A stretch of DNA of 64,000 nt from Edwardsiella anguillarum ET080813 (GCF_000264765.2 NZ_CP006664.1:2232001-2296000); one strand, 5' to 3'; counted from the first letter of the stretch, positions 30,660 to 40,788 are shown. The notes: a model not told the origin generated them from the letters alone. Made by a program: numbers and translations.

Positions 30660-31937
30660 ATGCAACTTTTAATGGGTGTTGTGGGAATGGTCACGCTGAT
30701 CCTGCTCGGCGTACTGCTTTCCAACAACCGCCGCGCCATTAGGGTGCGTACCGTGGCCGGCGCCTTCGTCGTTCAGGTATGCCTTGGCGCCTTTGTTCTG
30801 TATGTGCCCGCTGGCCGCGATATGCTGGGCGCGATGTCTACCGGCGTAGCAAACGTTATCGCCTATGGTAATCAGGGCATTTCGTTCATGTTTGGCGGGC
30901 TGGTATCCGACAAGATGTTTGAGCTGTTCGGCGGCGGCGGGTTTGTCTTTGCCCTGCGCGTGTTGCCGGTGATCGTCTTCTTCTCGTCGCTGATTGCCGT
31001 GCTCTATTATCTGGGGATCATGCAGCTGGTGATCCGCGTGCTGGGCGGCGCGCTACACAAGCTGCTGGGCACCTCCCGTACCGAGTCGCTGTCGGCGACG
31101 GCCAATATCTTCGTCGGCCAGACCGAAGCGCCGCTGGTGGTACGCCCCTATATCGCCACCATGACTCAGTCGGAACTGTTCGCGGTCATGTGCGGTGGCC
31201 TGGCCTCCGTTGCCGGTTCGGTGCTGGCCGGCTATGCCCAGATGGGCGTGCCGCTGGAGTATCTGATCGCCGCTTCCTTTATGGCGGCGCCGGGCGGCCT
31301 GCTGTTTGCCAAGCTGATCGTGCCGGAAACCGAGCAGACCCACGATCGTGAAGATGCTACCACGCTGGTGGCGGTAGAGGATCGTCCGGCCAACGTGATT
31401 GACGCTGCGGCCTCCGGTGCAGCCTCTGGTCTGCAGCTGGCGCTGAACGTCGGTGCAATGCTGCTGGCGTTTATTGCCCTGATCGCGTTGCTGAATGGCA
31501 TGCTGGGCGGGATTGGCGGTTGGTTTAACTACCCGCAGCTGTCGATGGAGCTGATCCTGGGCTGGGTATTCTCCCCGATCGCCTTCCTGATCGGTGTACC
31601 CTGGAGCGAGGCGCAGATTGCCGGCTCTTTCATCGGCCAGAAACTGATCGTTAACGAGTTCGTCGCCTATATGAACTTCGGTGAATACCTGAAGGCGGAT
31701 GCCGACGTCGCGGCGGCCGGTCTGCAGGTGCTTTCCGGCCATACCAAGGCGATCATCTCTTTCGCGCTGTGCGGCTTTGCCAACCTTTCGTCGGTGGCGA
31801 TCCTGCTGGGCGGGCTGGGCAGTATGGCGCCGAAGCGTCGTCATGAGATTGCCCGCTTCGGCCTGCGCGCCGTCGCGGCAGGAACCCTCTCCAACCTGAT
31901 GAGCGCCACCATCGCCGGGTTCTTCCTGGCGCTGTAA
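30660..31937 (+). CDS. nupC: Nucleoside:proton symporter, CNT family (NupC-type)
   Basis: This concentrative nucleoside transporter imports nucleosides with protons. The 425 residues have N-terminal membrane helices, the conserved core segments [12 protein letters not shown] and [12 protein letters not shown], and the C-terminal [11 protein letters not shown] and [14 protein letters not shown]. An ACAGGGATAATAACC leader with GGGA precedes the ATG. E. coli has three paralogues (NupC, YeiJ, YeiM) and I cannot separate them with certainty; the CRP-type promoter and proximity to deo favour a NupC-like role. It ends at a terminator and converges on yjjW. Confidence 0.88.
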   Translation: MQLLMGVVGMVTLILLGVLLSNNRRAIRVRTVAGAFVVQVCLGAFVLYVPAGRDMLGAMSTGVANVIAYGNQGISFMFGGLVSDKMFELFGGGGFVFALRVLPVIVFFSSLIAVLYYLGIMQLVIRVLGGALHKLLGTSRTESLSATANIFVGQTEAPLVVRPYIATMTQSELFAVMCGGLASVAGSVLAGYAQMGVPLEYLIAASFMAAPGGLLFAKLIVPETEQTHDREDATTLVAVEDRPANVIDAAASGAASGLQLALNVGAMLLAFIALIALLNGMLGGIGGWFNYPQLSMELILGWVFSPIAFLIGVPWSEAQIAGSFIGQKLIVNEFVAYMNFGEYLKADADVAAAGLQVLSGHTKAIISFALCGFANLSSVAILLGGLGSMAPKRRHEIARFGLRAVAAGTLSNLMSATIAGFFLAL

Positions 31938-31959
31938 TCCTGCGCTGCACAAGGTGGTC

Positions 31960-31999
31960 ACGCGCCCTCGCCGTCATTGGCCGGGGCGCGTTTTTATTT
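31960..31999 (+). terminator. Rho-independent terminator of nupC
   Basis: An ACGCGCCC/GGGGCGCGT stem with a 16-base loop is followed by TTTTTATTTA. It lies directly before the convergent yjjW stop. Confidence 0.85.
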
Positions 32000-32861
32000 A
32001 TAGGTAGAGCGCCGGGCGGATCACCGCGCCGACGCCGCGGCCCTCCAGCGCCTGGGCCACCCGTTCGATATCGGCCTCTGCGGCGGGTCGCCACGCTGAC
32101 GCCGGGCCATAGACGCCGTGATGATGGAAGGCATTGAGGCGGACGGGCACATCGCCCAACGACAGGATAAATTCGGCCAGCGCATCGATGTGGGCCAGGT
32201 AGTCGCTGTGCTGCGGGATCACCAGCAGGCGCAGCTCCGCCAGGCGTCGCCGCCGTGCCAGCCAACGAATACTGTGCAGGATGCGCCGATTGCCGCGCCC
32301 GGTTAGCCAACGGTGGCGCTCGTCGTCCCAGGCCTTGAGATCGACCATCACGCCGTCGCACCACGGTATTAGCCGTGTCCAGCCAGGCTCTGACAGTTCA
32401 CCGTTGCTGTCGACCAGAGAGTCGAGCGCCTGCAGCCCCGGATCGCGACGTATCGCCTGAAACAGCGCCAGCAGGAAAGGCAGCTGCAGCGTCGCCTCTC
32501 CCCCGCTGACGGTGATCCCCTTGATAAATGCCGCCTGACGGCGCAGTTGCATCAACACATCGTCGACGCTGAGGGATAGCGCCATTGGGCTCGCCCGACG
32601 TGGGCAACCCTGTAGACAGGTATCACACTGCCGGCAGGAGAGCGCATCCCAGAGCACCTTTCCCGCCTGCAGCGACAGCGCCTGATGCGGACAGGTCGCC
32701 ACGCATTGGGCACAGTCGTCGCAGCGGCCAATGGTATAGGGGTTATGGCAGCTGCGGCAGCGCAGGTTGCAGCCCTGCAGGAACAGTACCAGACGACTGC
32801 CCGGCCCATCCACGCAGGAGAAGGGCAGCAGCTTACTGACTAAAGCGCGTCTGTTGTTCAT
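31998..32861 (-). CDS. yjjW: Glycyl-radical enzyme activating protein YjjW
   Basis: YjjW is a radical SAM activase thought to install the glycyl radical on YjjI. The 287 residues carry the radical SAM cluster motif with Cys31, Cys35 and Cys38, then two ferredoxin-type 4Fe-4S motifs (Cys47/50/53/57 and Cys76/79/82/86), and the SAM-contact sequence [10 protein letters not shown]. The start overlaps the end of yjjI by 29 bp, so the pair is co-translated. This layout matches E. coli yjjI-yjjW. Confidence 0.93.
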   Translation of the reverse strand: MNNRRALVSKLLPFSCVDGPGSRLVLFLQGCNLRCRSCHNPYTIGRCDDCAQCVATCPHQALSLQAGKVLWDALSCRQCDTCLQGCPRRASPMALSLSVDDVLMQLRRQAAFIKGITVSGGEATLQLPFLLALFQAIRRDPGLQALDSLVDSNGELSEPGWTRLIPWCDGVMVDLKAWDDERHRWLTGRGNRRILHSIRWLARRRRLAELRLLVIPQHSDYLAHIDALAEFILSLGDVPVRLNAFHHHGVYGPASAWRPAAEADIERVAQALEGRGVGAVIRPALYL

Positions 32862-34383
32862 GGCTTATCACGCGCGCCCGGCGCTCCAGCATACCCGTAT
32901 TGCGCGCCGCCTCTTCCGCCAGCCAGGTGGTGTTCAGCCGCGATCCCTCCTGTCCATAGCGCGCCAGATCGGACAGGCGCACCATATAGCCGGTTACCCG
33001 CACCAGATCGTTGCCGCTGACGTTGGCCGTGAATTCACGCATTCCGGCGGAGAACGCGCCGAGGCACAGCTGCATCAGGGCCTGTGGGTTGCTTTTCACC
33101 GTGGGATCGAGGGTCAGGATGTCACTGATCCCGGCGGGATAATAGGCGTGGTGCGGCGCGACGGCCATCAGATGGCCGATCGGATCCGGCTCGCTGCCAT
33201 AGGGAAGGCGGGCGCCGGGCGTCGTATCCCGATCGCTGCTGATCCCGGATTGGGCATGCAGCAGCGCGCGCTGCTGCCAGGCATGGGGGAGCGGGGTCGC
33301 GCGGACAAACGCATCCAGCCAGGCGCTGATCCGATAGCCTAAGGCGTTGGCCGTCTCATCCTGACCGTAGCGGGCGGCGCTGCCGCTTTGCTGACACAGA
33401 ATATCGACCGCCTCTGCCAGGGCAAAGATGCCGAACATCGGCACAAAACGTTGGGCGTCGATCAGCCCTTCATGCACGAGGAAGCTCTGGCTGAAGAAAT
33501 GGGAACGGGTGAACAGAAAGTCGCTGCGGGCGCGGAGAATGTCGGTCTGGCGCCGGCAATAGTCAGGCAGGGTGCGGGTAAAGAAGTCCTCTTCTCCCCG
33601 GCTGCGCAGGGCCACCTCTTTCAGGTTCATCCGGACCAGGGTGCTGCCGCCGCCGCCCAGCGGCAGCGCGTTGTAGCAGCTGACGATGCCGTAGCCGCCC
33701 GCTGTGAAAATATTATCATGCAGCGGCGCGTTGGCGATGTGCGGTTTACTGCAGGTACAGATGTTTTCAATGGCCTGCTGCAGGCGCTCTGTAGGTGTGA
33801 TATCAGGGTGATAGAGGAAGGTCAGGTTGGGGACGACCTGAGCCAGCTCTGCGTCCGCGCGTAAAAATAGGCGTGTCAGGATGTTATCTGACGGCCCCAG
33901 GTTTGCGTGCATAAAGGCATCGGGAAAAGTGCGATCCAGATAACGCCAAAAGCGTTTTATGCGGATATATAATTCGTTCTCTGTTAAAATTCCAACATAT
34001 GGAAGCAATAGTTGATCTAAATGCCCCAAAAATACCGGCATGGATGTGACGGATGGGACATGGTGATACAGGATGGTCAGCATGGAGAGGGCATCGTCAA
34101 AGCCCTGCGCCGGCTCCAGCTCCAGCCACTCAGAGCCGTTGGCCAAGAAGCGGGCGTAGTCCGGTAGCACGTAGCGGGGCTTATAGGGCGCATGGCCTTC
34201 AAACATATCGCAGATGACGCCGTCGTCCAGCGCCTGGCGAGCCGCTTCCGGTAGGGCGGGGTAAGGCAGATCGTTTTCTGCCTCCAGTGCAAGAAAGTGG
34301 CGTTTTTGCAGGGCGGAGAGATGGGGATCGCAGGCGATAGCCATACAGCGCTGGTGCAGTGCATTGGCAGAGGTTTCAGGCAT
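32833..34383 (-). CDS. yjjI: Glycyl-radical enzyme of unknown substrate, YjjI (DUF3029)
   Basis: YjjI belongs to the pyruvate formate-lyase-like superfamily but its reaction is not established. The 516 residues contain the C-terminal glycyl-radical motif RVTGY with Gly465. A Cys in GIVSCYN (Cys236) may be the thiyl site. The Gly-rich LPLGGGGST follows it. The ATG at 34383 has an AGGA site. The gene is divergent from deoC across a 473 bp regulatory region and lies next to a nucleoside importer. Enzymes of this type work only without oxygen. Confidence 0.92.
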   Translation of the reverse strand: MPETSANALHQRCMAIACDPHLSALQKRHFLALEAENDLPYPALPEAARQALDDGVICDMFEGHAPYKPRYVLPDYARFLANGSEWLELEPAQGFDDALSMLTILYHHVPSVTSMPVFLGHLDQLLLPYVGILTENELYIRIKRFWRYLDRTFPDAFMHANLGPSDNILTRLFLRADAELAQVVPNLTFLYHPDITPTERLQQAIENICTCSKPHIANAPLHDNIFTAGGYGIVSCYNALPLGGGGSTLVRMNLKEVALRSRGEEDFFTRTLPDYCRRQTDILRARSDFLFTRSHFFSQSFLVHEGLIDAQRFVPMFGIFALAEAVDILCQQSGSAARYGQDETANALGYRISAWLDAFVRATPLPHAWQQRALLHAQSGISSDRDTTPGARLPYGSEPDPIGHLMAVAPHHAYYPAGISDILTLDPTVKSNPQALMQLCLGAFSAGMREFTANVSGNDLVRVTGYMVRLSDLARYGQEGSRLNTTWLAEEAARNTGMLERRARVISHEQQTRFSQ

Positions 34384-34569
34384 GATCGTTGTCCTGGGCG
34401 ATGAGAGCGATGATCAGGATGAGCGCAGGGCTGTGTCCTGTAACGGTATGGTATCCCGGCGTCGCGCCTGCGGGGTTCACCGGCGGACAGCGGAGATTGG
34501 CCAGTGTAATGCCGTGGCCTGCGCGCGTTTGCGCGTTAGCATCGATTTTGGCGATAGTTATGATTTATA

Positions 34570-34670
34570 TGTGATGTAAATCACATAATGCGATCCTATG
34601 TTACATTCAGATTTTCATCTAATGTGACAGTGAACACAAATATGACGGAGGTTTTGTGTTCAAATAATCA
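34570..34670 (+). promoter_or_regulatory. deoP2-like promoter region with tandem CRP sites
   Basis: TGTGATGTAAATCACA (34570-34585) is a perfect CRP palindrome. TGTGACAGTGAACACA (34623-34638) is a second site. Their centres are 53 bp apart, the spacing known at E. coli deoP2 (-93.5 and -40.5), predicting a start near 34671. GTTACATT at 34600-34607 between them resembles a CytR half-site. The rest of the 34384-34856 gap shows no gene and no DeoR-type palindrome. Confidence 0.83.
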
Positions 34671-34856
34671 CACCAGAAGGGCTGTGTGCGGTGAGATGGA
34701 TCTCAATGACATACCGGCGTGGCCGGATGTCTCTTCAGGGAACCAAGTCCGCTCGCCAACGTGTGGGATCGCTTTACGGCGCAGGCCGTTAAAACCTTCG
34801 TCCCGTTTTTTTTGATTGAACCGGCATGGGCCGCGTTCAGCCAGTTGGAGAGTATT

Positions 34857-35636
34857 ATGACCGAGTTACAAACTGCCGCTCAGCGCGCACTGCGCCTGAT
34901 GGATCTGACGACCCTGAATGACAACGATACCGACGAGAAAGTGATCGCCCTGTGTCATCAGGCAAAAAGCCCGGCGGGTGACACCGCTGCGGTGTGTATT
35001 TATCCCCGTTTTATCCCCATCGCCCGTAAAACCCTGCGTGAACAGGGTACGCCGGACGTACGCATTGCGACGGTGACCAACTTCCCGCACGGTAACGATG
35101 ATATCGAGATCGCGCTGGTGGAAACCCGTGCGGCGATCGCCTACGGCGCGGATGAAGTGGATGTAGTCTTCCCGTACCGTGCCCTGATGGCGGGCAACGA
35201 GCAGGTGGGCTTCGATCTGGTGAAAGCCTGTAAAGAGGCCTGCGTCGCCGCCAATGTACTGCTGAAGGTGATTATTGAAACCGGTGAGCTGAAAGACGCT
35301 GCGCTGATCCGTAAGGCGTCTGAAATTTCAATTAAGGCCGGGGCTGATTTTATTAAGACCTCGACCGGTAAGGTGCCGGTTAACGCCACGCTGGAGAGCG
35401 CTGAAATCATGATGAGCGTGATCCGCGATATGGGCGTGGCGAAGCGCGTGGGCTTCAAGCCGGCCGGCGGCGTGCGTACGGCGGAGGATGCGGCGCAGTA
35501 TCTGGCGCTGGCCGATCGTCTGCTGGGTGAAGGATGGGCGGATAGCCGTCACTTCCGCTTCGGCGCCTCCAGCCTGTTGGCTAGCCTGCTGCAGACCTTA
35601 GGCTATGACGCCAAGGGCACCGGCAGCAGCTACTGA
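34857..35636 (+). CDS. deoC: Deoxyribose-phosphate aldolase
   Basis: DeoC cleaves 2-deoxyribose-5-phosphate to acetaldehyde and glyceraldehyde-3-phosphate. The 259-residue TIM barrel has the Schiff-base Lys167 in FIKTSTG and the catalytic Lys201 in GFKPAGG. The frame runs open from 34719, but the ATG at 34857 follows a TTGGAG site and gives the E. coli length exactly. It is the first gene of deoCABD and receives the tandem CRP promoter. Confidence 0.99.
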   Translation: MTELQTAAQRALRLMDLTTLNDNDTDEKVIALCHQAKSPAGDTAAVCIYPRFIPIARKTLREQGTPDVRIATVTNFPHGNDDIEIALVETRAAIAYGADEVDVVFPYRALMAGNEQVGFDLVKACKEACVAANVLLKVIIETGELKDAALIRKASEISIKAGADFIKTSTGKVPVNATLESAEIMMSVIRDMGVAKRVGFKPAGGVRTAEDAAQYLALADRLLGEGWADSRHFRFGASSLLASLLQTLGYDAKGTGSSY

Positions 35637-35744
35637 TGCGGGAACAGGCCGCCGCTGGGCGGCCTGACTGACGTCAAGGGCATTTACCTCTCACGGATCG
35701 CGCAGACGATCCTGGCCTAACAATCAGTTTAACAGGGGGTTACC

Positions 35745-37067
35745 TTGTTTCTGGCTCAAGAAATTATCCGCAAAAAGCGCGACGGTCATGCGCTGAGTGA
35801 AGAAGAGATTCGCTTTTTTATCAACGGGATACGGGATAACACAATCTCCGAGGGGCAGATCGCCGCGCTGGCGATGACGATCTTTTTCCATGACATGTCC
35901 ATGCCGGAGCGCGTGGCGCTGACCATGGCGATGCGGGACTCCGGTACCGTGTTGGACTGGAAATCCCTGAATCTGAACGGGCCGATTGTCGATAAACATT
36001 CGACCGGCGGCGTGGGAGACGTTACCTCTCTGATGCTGGGGCCGATGGTCGCCGCCTGCGGCGGCTATGTGCCGATGATCTCCGGTCGCGGCCTCGGGCA
36101 TACCGGCGGTACGCTGGATAAGCTAGAATCGATCCCTGGGTTCGATATTTTCCCGGATGACAGCCGTTTCCGCAGCATTATTGCCGATGTCGGCGTCGCC
36201 ATTATCGGGCAAACCAGCTCGTTGGCGCCGGCGGATAAGCGTTTTTATGCGACGCGCGATATCACCGCGACGGTCGACTCCATCCCGCTGATCACCGCCT
36301 CCATTCTGGCCAAGAAGCTGGCCGAAGGGCTGGATGCGCTGGTGATGGATGTGAAGGTTGGCTCCGGCGCCTTTATGCCGACGTTCGAGCTGTCTGAGGC
36401 GCTGGCGCAGGCGATCGTTGGCGTGGCCAACGGCGCAGGCTGCCGCACCACGGCGCTGCTGACCGATATGAATCAGGTTCTGGCCTCCAGCGCCGGCAAC
36501 GCGTTGGAAGTGCGCGAGGCGGTACAGTTCCTGACGGGCGAGGCGCGCAATCCGCGTCTGTTCGAGGTGACCATGGCGCTGTGCGTCGAGATGTTGATTT
36601 CCGGTAAACTGGCCGCAGATCAGACGGAGGCCCGCAGTAAACTGCAGGCGGTGCTCGACAACGGTAAGGCGGCAGAGATCTTTGGCCGGATGGTGGCGGC
36701 GCAGGGCGGTCCGCGTGACTTCGTTGAGCGCTATGACCACTATTTGCCACAGGCAGTGCTGTGCAAACCGGTATTTGCCGAACAAGCTGGTATTATCACA
36801 GCAATGGACACCCGTGCGCTGGGGATGTCCGTTGTCGGGCTGGGCGGCGGTCGCCGTCAGGCCAGCGATAGCATTGATTACAGCGTAGGGCTAACCGATA
36901 TGGTTCGTCTGGGTGATTCGGTCGATGGGCAGCGTCCGCTGGCCGTGGTTCATGCCCGCGATGAAGCGAGCTGGCAGCAGGCCGCTGAGGCGGTGCGCGC
37001 CGCGGTGACGCTGGGAGAGCGTGCGCCTGAGCCGACGCCGGTGGTGTATCGCCGTATCATGCAGTAA
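35745..37067 (+). CDS. deoA: Thymidine phosphorylase
   Basis: DeoA converts thymidine and phosphate to thymine and deoxyribose-1-phosphate. The 440 residues include the phosphate-binding KHSTGGVGD motif, [16 protein letters not shown] and the C-terminal GGGRRQASD. The start codon is TTG at 35745, preceded by AGGGGG at a good distance; the protein from this codon matches the E. coli N terminus [17 protein letters not shown]. It is the second gene of deoCABD, 108 bp after deoC. Confidence 0.98.
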   Translation: MFLAQEIIRKKRDGHALSEEEIRFFINGIRDNTISEGQIAALAMTIFFHDMSMPERVALTMAMRDSGTVLDWKSLNLNGPIVDKHSTGGVGDVTSLMLGPMVAACGGYVPMISGRGLGHTGGTLDKLESIPGFDIFPDDSRFRSIIADVGVAIIGQTSSLAPADKRFYATRDITATVDSIPLITASILAKKLAEGLDALVMDVKVGSGAFMPTFELSEALAQAIVGVANGAGCRTTALLTDMNQVLASSAGNALEVREAVQFLTGEARNPRLFEVTMALCVEMLISGKLAADQTEARSKLQAVLDNGKAAEIFGRMVAAQGGPRDFVERYDHYLPQAVLCKPVFAEQAGIITAMDTRALGMSVVGLGGGRRQASDSIDYSVGLTDMVRLGDSVDGQRPLAVVHARDEASWQQAAEAVRAAVTLGERAPEPTPVVYRRIMQ

Positions 37068-37167
37068 GGGTTACGCCAATACCAAACCGAGTCTGATGAT
37101 TTTGGCCCGTTCGCGCCGTCCCCGTGACGCCGTTCGGGCGCTTGGCGCGCAAGCGCGGGAGAGTAAG

Positions 37168-38391
37168 ATGAAACGTGCATTTATCATGGTACTGGATTCC
37201 TTTGGCATCGGTGAGGCCAAGGATGCAAAAAGCTTTGGCGACGAAGGCGCCGATACCCTGGGTCATATTGCCCGTGCCTGTGCACGCGGTGAGGCTGACA
37301 TCGGGCGCCAGGGGCCGCTGCATCTGCCGAACCTGAGCCGTCTGGGGCTGGGTAAAGCTGCATTGGAGTCGACCGGCCGTTTCCCGGAAGGGTTGGATGA
37401 AAACGCTGAGATTATCGGCGCCTATGGTTATGCCAACGAACTCTCCTCTGGTAAAGATACGCCGTCAGGCCACTGGGAAATCGCCGGTGTCCCGGTGCTG
37501 TTTGACTGGGGATATTTCCACGAGCATCAGAACAGCTTCCCGCAGGCGCTGCTGGATACGCTGGTCGAACGCGCCAATCTGCCGGGCTACCTGGGCAACT
37601 GTCACTCATCCGGCACGGTGATCCTCGATCAGCTGGGCGAAGAGCATATGAAGAGCGGCAAGCCGATTTTTTATACCTCCGCAGACTCGGTGTTCCAGAT
37701 CGCCTGCCACGAAGAGACATTCGGGCTGGAAAGACTGTATGAATTGTGCGAGATTGCGCGCGATGAACTGAACAAGGGTGGCTATAACATCGGGCGCGTT
37801 ATCGCCCGGCCGTTCGTCGGCGACAAAGCCGGTCATTTCCAGCGTACCGGTAACCGCCATGATCTCGCGGTAGAGCCGCCGGCACCGACCATGCTGAAGA
37901 AGTTGGTGGATGAAAAGCAGGGTGAAGTGGTGTCCATCGGTAAAATTGCCGATATCTATGCCAACGTTGGCATCACCAAGAAAGTGAAGGCGACCGGTAT
38001 CGATGCGCTGTTTGACGCCACGCTGCAGGAGATGCGTCAGGCGGGGAATGACACCATTGTTTTTACTAACTTCGTCGACTTCGACTCCTCGTATGGCCAC
38101 CGTCGCGATGTGGCTGGCTATGCCGCCGCGCTGGAGCTGTTCGACCGCCGTTTGCCGGAGATGCTGGCGCTGGTTAAAGAGGATGATATCCTGATCCTCA
38201 CCGCGGACCACGGCTGCGATCCGACCTGGCATGGCAGCGATCATACCCGCGAACACATTCCGGTGCTGGTCTACGGGCCGAAGGTGAAGCCGGGCTCCCT
38301 GGGCGAGCGCGATACTTTCGCCGATATCGGCCAGACCGTCGCCCACTATTTCGGGCTGTCGCCGATGGCTTACGGTAAGCCGCTGTTCTGA
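37168..38391 (+). CDS. deoB: Phosphopentomutase
   Basis: DeoB interconverts ribose- or deoxyribose-1-phosphate and the 5-phosphates, feeding DeoC. The 407-residue alkaline-phosphatase-superfamily protein has [14 protein letters not shown] with metal-binding Asp, the TPSGHWE segment with the phosphorylated Thr region, and the C-terminal metal motifs [19 protein letters not shown]. The ATG at 37168 has a GGGAGAG site. An open frame upstream into deoA is ignored. A hairpin follows it, before deoD. Confidence 0.99.
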   Translation: MKRAFIMVLDSFGIGEAKDAKSFGDEGADTLGHIARACARGEADIGRQGPLHLPNLSRLGLGKAALESTGRFPEGLDENAEIIGAYGYANELSSGKDTPSGHWEIAGVPVLFDWGYFHEHQNSFPQALLDTLVERANLPGYLGNCHSSGTVILDQLGEEHMKSGKPIFYTSADSVFQIACHEETFGLERLYELCEIARDELNKGGYNIGRVIARPFVGDKAGHFQRTGNRHDLAVEPPAPTMLKKLVDEKQGEVVSIGKIADIYANVGITKKVKATGIDALFDATLQEMRQAGNDTIVFTNFVDFDSSYGHRRDVAGYAAALELFDRRLPEMLALVKEDDILILTADHGCDPTWHGSDHTREHIPVLVYGPKVKPGSLGERDTFADIGQTVAHYFGLSPMAYGKPLF

Positions 38392-38396
38392 TTGTC

Positions 38397-38424
38397 AGCG
38401 CCATCCATGAGGATGGCGCTTTCT
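38397..38424 (+). terminator. Hairpin between deoB and deoD
   Basis: A perfect ten-pair stem (AGCGCCATCC/GGATGGCGCT) with an ATGA loop begins six bases after the deoB stop and is followed by the weak T run TTCTTGT. It may partly terminate, or may protect or cut the mRNA, setting deoD apart from deoCAB. Confidence 0.65.
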
Positions 38425-38457
38425 TGTCTATTGCGTTAAGAGAGAAGGATTAAAGTT

Positions 38458-39183
38458 ATGGCTACGCCGCATATTAATGCCGAAATGGGTGATTTTGCCG
38501 ATGTTGTTCTGATGCCGGGCGACCCGCTGCGTGCGAAACACATTGCAGAAACCTTTTTGCAGGATGTCCGCCAGGTCAACAACGTGCGCGGCATGCTGGG
38601 GTTCACCGGGACCTATAAGGGCCGTAAGATCTCCGTGATGGGCCATGGCATGGGGATCCCCTCCTGCTCCATCTATGCCAAAGAGCTGATCACCGACTTT
38701 GGCGTGAAGAAAATCATCCGCGTCGGTTCCTGCGGCGCCGTCCGTATGGACGTGAAGCTGCGTGACGTCGTGATCGGCATGGGCGCCTGCACCGACTCCA
38801 AGGTGAACCGCCTGCGCTTTAAAGACAACGACTTTGCCGCCATCGCCGACTTCGACATGGTGCGTAATGCGGCCGATGCCGCCAAGGCTAAAGGGATCGA
38901 TGTCCGCGTAGGTAATCTGTTCTCCGCCGATCTGTTTTACTCTCCGGATCCGACTATGTTCGACGTGATGGAGAAATATGGCATTCTGGGCGTAGAGATG
39001 GAAGCCGCCGGGATCTACGGCGTAGCCGCGGAGTTTGGCGCGAAGGCGTTGACCATCTGCACCGTGTCTGACCATATCCGTACCCACGAGCAGACCACGG
39101 CCGCGGAGCGTCAGACGACGTTCAACGACATGATCGAAATCGCGCTGGAGTCTGTACTGCTGGGTGACCAGGAGCAGGCATAA
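38458..39183 (+). CDS. deoD: Purine nucleoside phosphorylase DeoD-type
   Basis: DeoD phosphorolyses purine (deoxy)ribonucleosides to the base and the sugar-1-phosphate. The 241 residues have the phosphate-binding [11 protein letters not shown], the VGSCGA motif, the substrate site [10 protein letters not shown] and the catalytic Asp in [11 protein letters not shown]. An AGAGAAGGA site precedes the ATG. It is the last gene of deoCABD and ends at a strong terminator. Confidence 0.99.
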   Translation: MATPHINAEMGDFADVVLMPGDPLRAKHIAETFLQDVRQVNNVRGMLGFTGTYKGRKISVMGHGMGIPSCSIYAKELITDFGVKKIIRVGSCGAVRMDVKLRDVVIGMGACTDSKVNRLRFKDNDFAAIADFDMVRNAADAAKAKGIDVRVGNLFSADLFYSPDPTMFDVMEKYGILGVEMEAAGIYGVAAEFGAKALTICTVSDHIRTHEQTTAAERQTTFNDMIEIALESVLLGDQEQA

Positions 39184-39208
39184 CGCATAGCGCGTTCGCC
39201 GCGAGCGT

Positions 39209-39240
39209 AAGGGGACCCTCGGGGTCCCCTTTTTATTTTG
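39209..39240 (+). terminator. Rho-independent terminator of the deo operon
   Basis: AGGGGACC pairs with GGTCCCCT in a tight hairpin followed by TTTTTATTTT. Confidence 0.93.
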
Positions 39241-39283
39241 TACAACGATAGGTAATACCATCATCATTGCCCCGGTCAGGGAC

Positions 39284-39312
39284 TTGCCAATGTTCCCTAG
39301 ACTCTTTATGCT
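39284..39312 (+). promoter_or_regulatory. Candidate promoter of cybC
   Basis: TTGCCA (39284-39289) and TATGCT (39307-39312) are 17 bp apart and would start transcription about 35 bp before the cybC start codon. Confidence 0.5.
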
Positions 39313-39354
39313 TATTAGCGTGATTAAATGTTAATGAATCGTGAGGGTGTAAGC

Positions 39355-39741
39355 ATGCGTAAGAGCGTATTGGCATTGGCGGGTCTGGCGATGATGGCGG
39401 GCAGTGCCCTGGCACAGGCGGCCAGCGTAAGCGAAGATATGGATGTCATCAATCAAAGCTATCGACAGGCGCAGCAGGCAACGACGGCGCAGGATTTTAA
39501 GCAGGCGCTGACGGCAATGCGTGCGGCGACGACGGCGGCGAAGTCAGCGGTCCCCAGCAAGCTGCAGGGACAGGCCTCCGACAGCGCGGACATGAAGGAC
39601 TATCGCCACGGTCTGGATCTGCTGATCGGCCAGATAGACAAGGTGGAGAAGCTGGCGGACGCCGGCCAGCTGGATCAGGCTAAGGCCGAGGCGCAGCAGA
39701 TGCTGCAGACGCGCAACGTCTACCATAAAAAGTACCGTTAA
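39355..39741 (+). CDS. cybC: Soluble cytochrome b562
   Basis: CybC is a periplasmic four-helix-bundle protein that binds one heme b through Met and His. The 128-residue precursor has a signal peptide ending near ALAQA. The axial Met lies early in the mature part (SEDMDVIN) and the axial His in the last helix (TRNVYHKKYR). An extended frame starts nine codons earlier, but the ATG at 39355 has a GAGGGTGT site and begins the signal peptide. A membrane cytochrome gene follows after only six bases. Its electron partner is not known in any species. Confidence 0.92.
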   Translation: MRKSVLALAGLAMMAGSALAQAASVSEDMDVINQSYRQAQQATTAQDFKQALTAMRAATTAAKSAVPSKLQGQASDSADMKDYRHGLDLLIGQIDKVEKLADAGQLDQAKAEAQQMLQTRNVYHKKYR

Positions 39742-39747
39742 GCATCG

Positions 39748-40257
39748 ATGCATTGGGATGCCATAGTACGCCTGACGCACTGGAGCGTGGCGCTGGGCTT
39801 TCTGTGTAACCGCCTGTATCTGACGGCGCCCGGCAGTACGCCGCACCAGGCCATTGGCCTGACGGTTGCCGGGCTGGTGCTGTTACGCCTGCTGTGGGGC
39901 GTGACGTGGGCGCGTGGGGCGGCGCGCCTTTCGGCGTTTATTCCGACGCCAAGCGCGCTGATCCACCATCTGCATGAGCTGCGCACCCGTACGGTGCCGC
40001 CGGCGCTGCACCACAATCCGCTGGGGGCCCTCGGTATCTGGGCGACCTGGCTACTGCTGTTACTGATTGCGCTGACGGGCTGGGGGCAGGGGACCGACCT
40101 GGTTTTTCGCTGGCCGTTGGACGTCTGGCATGCCTGGTTGGTCGATGCGCTGACGTTGGTGGTCTGCGTGCATATAGCGGCGGTATTTGCGATGTCGTTT
40201 TGGCTGCGGCGGAATCTGATCAGCGCGATGCTGCCGGGGCGCCGCGGCGGGGAGTAG
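39748..40257 (+). CDS. Cytochrome b561/b6-type membrane protein
   Basis: The 169-residue protein has four predicted membrane helices and several histidines placed as in di-heme cytochrome b domains (PF01292): RLTHW near residue 11, TPHQAIG near 33, then WHAW and CVHIAAV in the last helix. The sequence is more like stand-alone cytochrome b/b6 domain proteins than E. coli CybB, so no symbol is given. The start lies six bases after cybC, so the two probably form an operon and may pass electrons between the membrane and the periplasm. Confidence 0.82.
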   Translation: MHWDAIVRLTHWSVALGFLCNRLYLTAPGSTPHQAIGLTVAGLVLLRLLWGVTWARGAARLSAFIPTPSALIHHLHELRTRTVPPALHHNPLGALGIWATWLLLLLIALTGWGQGTDLVFRWPLDVWHAWLVDALTLVVCVHIAAVFAMSFWLRRNLISAMLPGRRGGE

Positions 40258-40268
40258 GGCCGCCGTAA

Positions 40269-40288
40269 ACGCCCGCAGCGGCGGGCGT
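40269..40288. repeat. Hairpin between the cytochrome gene and rnk
   Basis: A perfect ACGCCCGC/GCGGGCGT stem with an AGCG loop lies between the convergent stops. No T tract follows on either strand, so it is a weak terminator at best. Confidence 0.6.
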
Positions 40289-40293
40289 GAGCC

Positions 40294-40704
40294 TTAGCGC
40301 AGCAGCTCGCCAGCCGCCTCCGGCTGGTACAGCAGCGCCAGCACTTCAATATGAGTCTGATTGCCGTTGGGCAGCGTCCAGCGAATCGCATCGCCGACGC
40401 GCAGTCCCAGCAGCGCGGCGCCGATCGGCGCCATCACAGACAGGCCATCTCCGGCGCTATCCTGCAGGTGGGGGTATACCAGGGTACGGACATGCTCTTC
40501 ACCGGTATTCAGATCGCGGAAGCGTACGCGGCTGTTCATGGTCACGACGTCGGCGGGCATCGCCGCCGGTGCCAGCAGTTGGGCGCGATCGAGCTCTTCA
40601 TTCAGCGCCTGGGCGACGGGCTGGGCGGCAAAGGCTGGCCGCTCCAGCAGCCTGTCGAGGCGCTCAGCGTCCAATTCATTGATGATAATCGCTGGTCGGG
40701 ACAT
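40294..40704 (-). CDS. rnk: Regulator of nucleoside diphosphate kinase Rnk (GreA/GreB-like)
   Basis: Rnk binds RNA polymerase through a GreA/GreB-type C-terminal domain and affects nucleoside diphosphate kinase levels. The 136 residues have a short N-terminal coiled coil ([14 protein letters not shown]) and the Gre C-terminal fold with [19 protein letters not shown]. The ATG at 40704 gives MSRPAIIIN as in E. coli; 15 upstream codons are ignored. It lies downstream of npr but behind a terminator, so it probably has its own promoter in the 165 bp gap. In E. coli it is elsewhere, next to rna. Confidence 0.94.
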   Translation of the reverse strand: MSRPAIIINELDAERLDRLLERPAFAAQPVAQALNEELDRAQLLAPAAMPADVVTMNSRVRFRDLNTGEEHVRTLVYPHLQDSAGDGLSVMAPIGAALLGLRVGDAIRWTLPNGNQTHIEVLALLYQPEAAGELLR

Positions 40705-40749
40705 TGTTCTCTCCATGGTATGACGCATGGCTGCGTCCTGTCTCGTCAC

Positions 40750-40788
40750 AAAAGAAAACCCTCACCGTTCCGACATGGGCGGCGAGGG
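40750..40788 (-). terminator. Rho-independent terminator after npr
   Basis: CCCTCGCCG and CGGTGAGGG form a nine-pair stem with one mismatch on the minus strand, followed by TTTTCTTTT. It closes the rpoN-hpf-ptsN-rapZ-npr unit. Confidence 0.82.

Noticed and set aside
34384-34856. DeoR-type operator and FNR site in the yjjI-deoC gap
   Set aside because: I searched by eye for the DeoR palindrome and for TTGAT-N4-ATCAA and found no convincing match on either strand.
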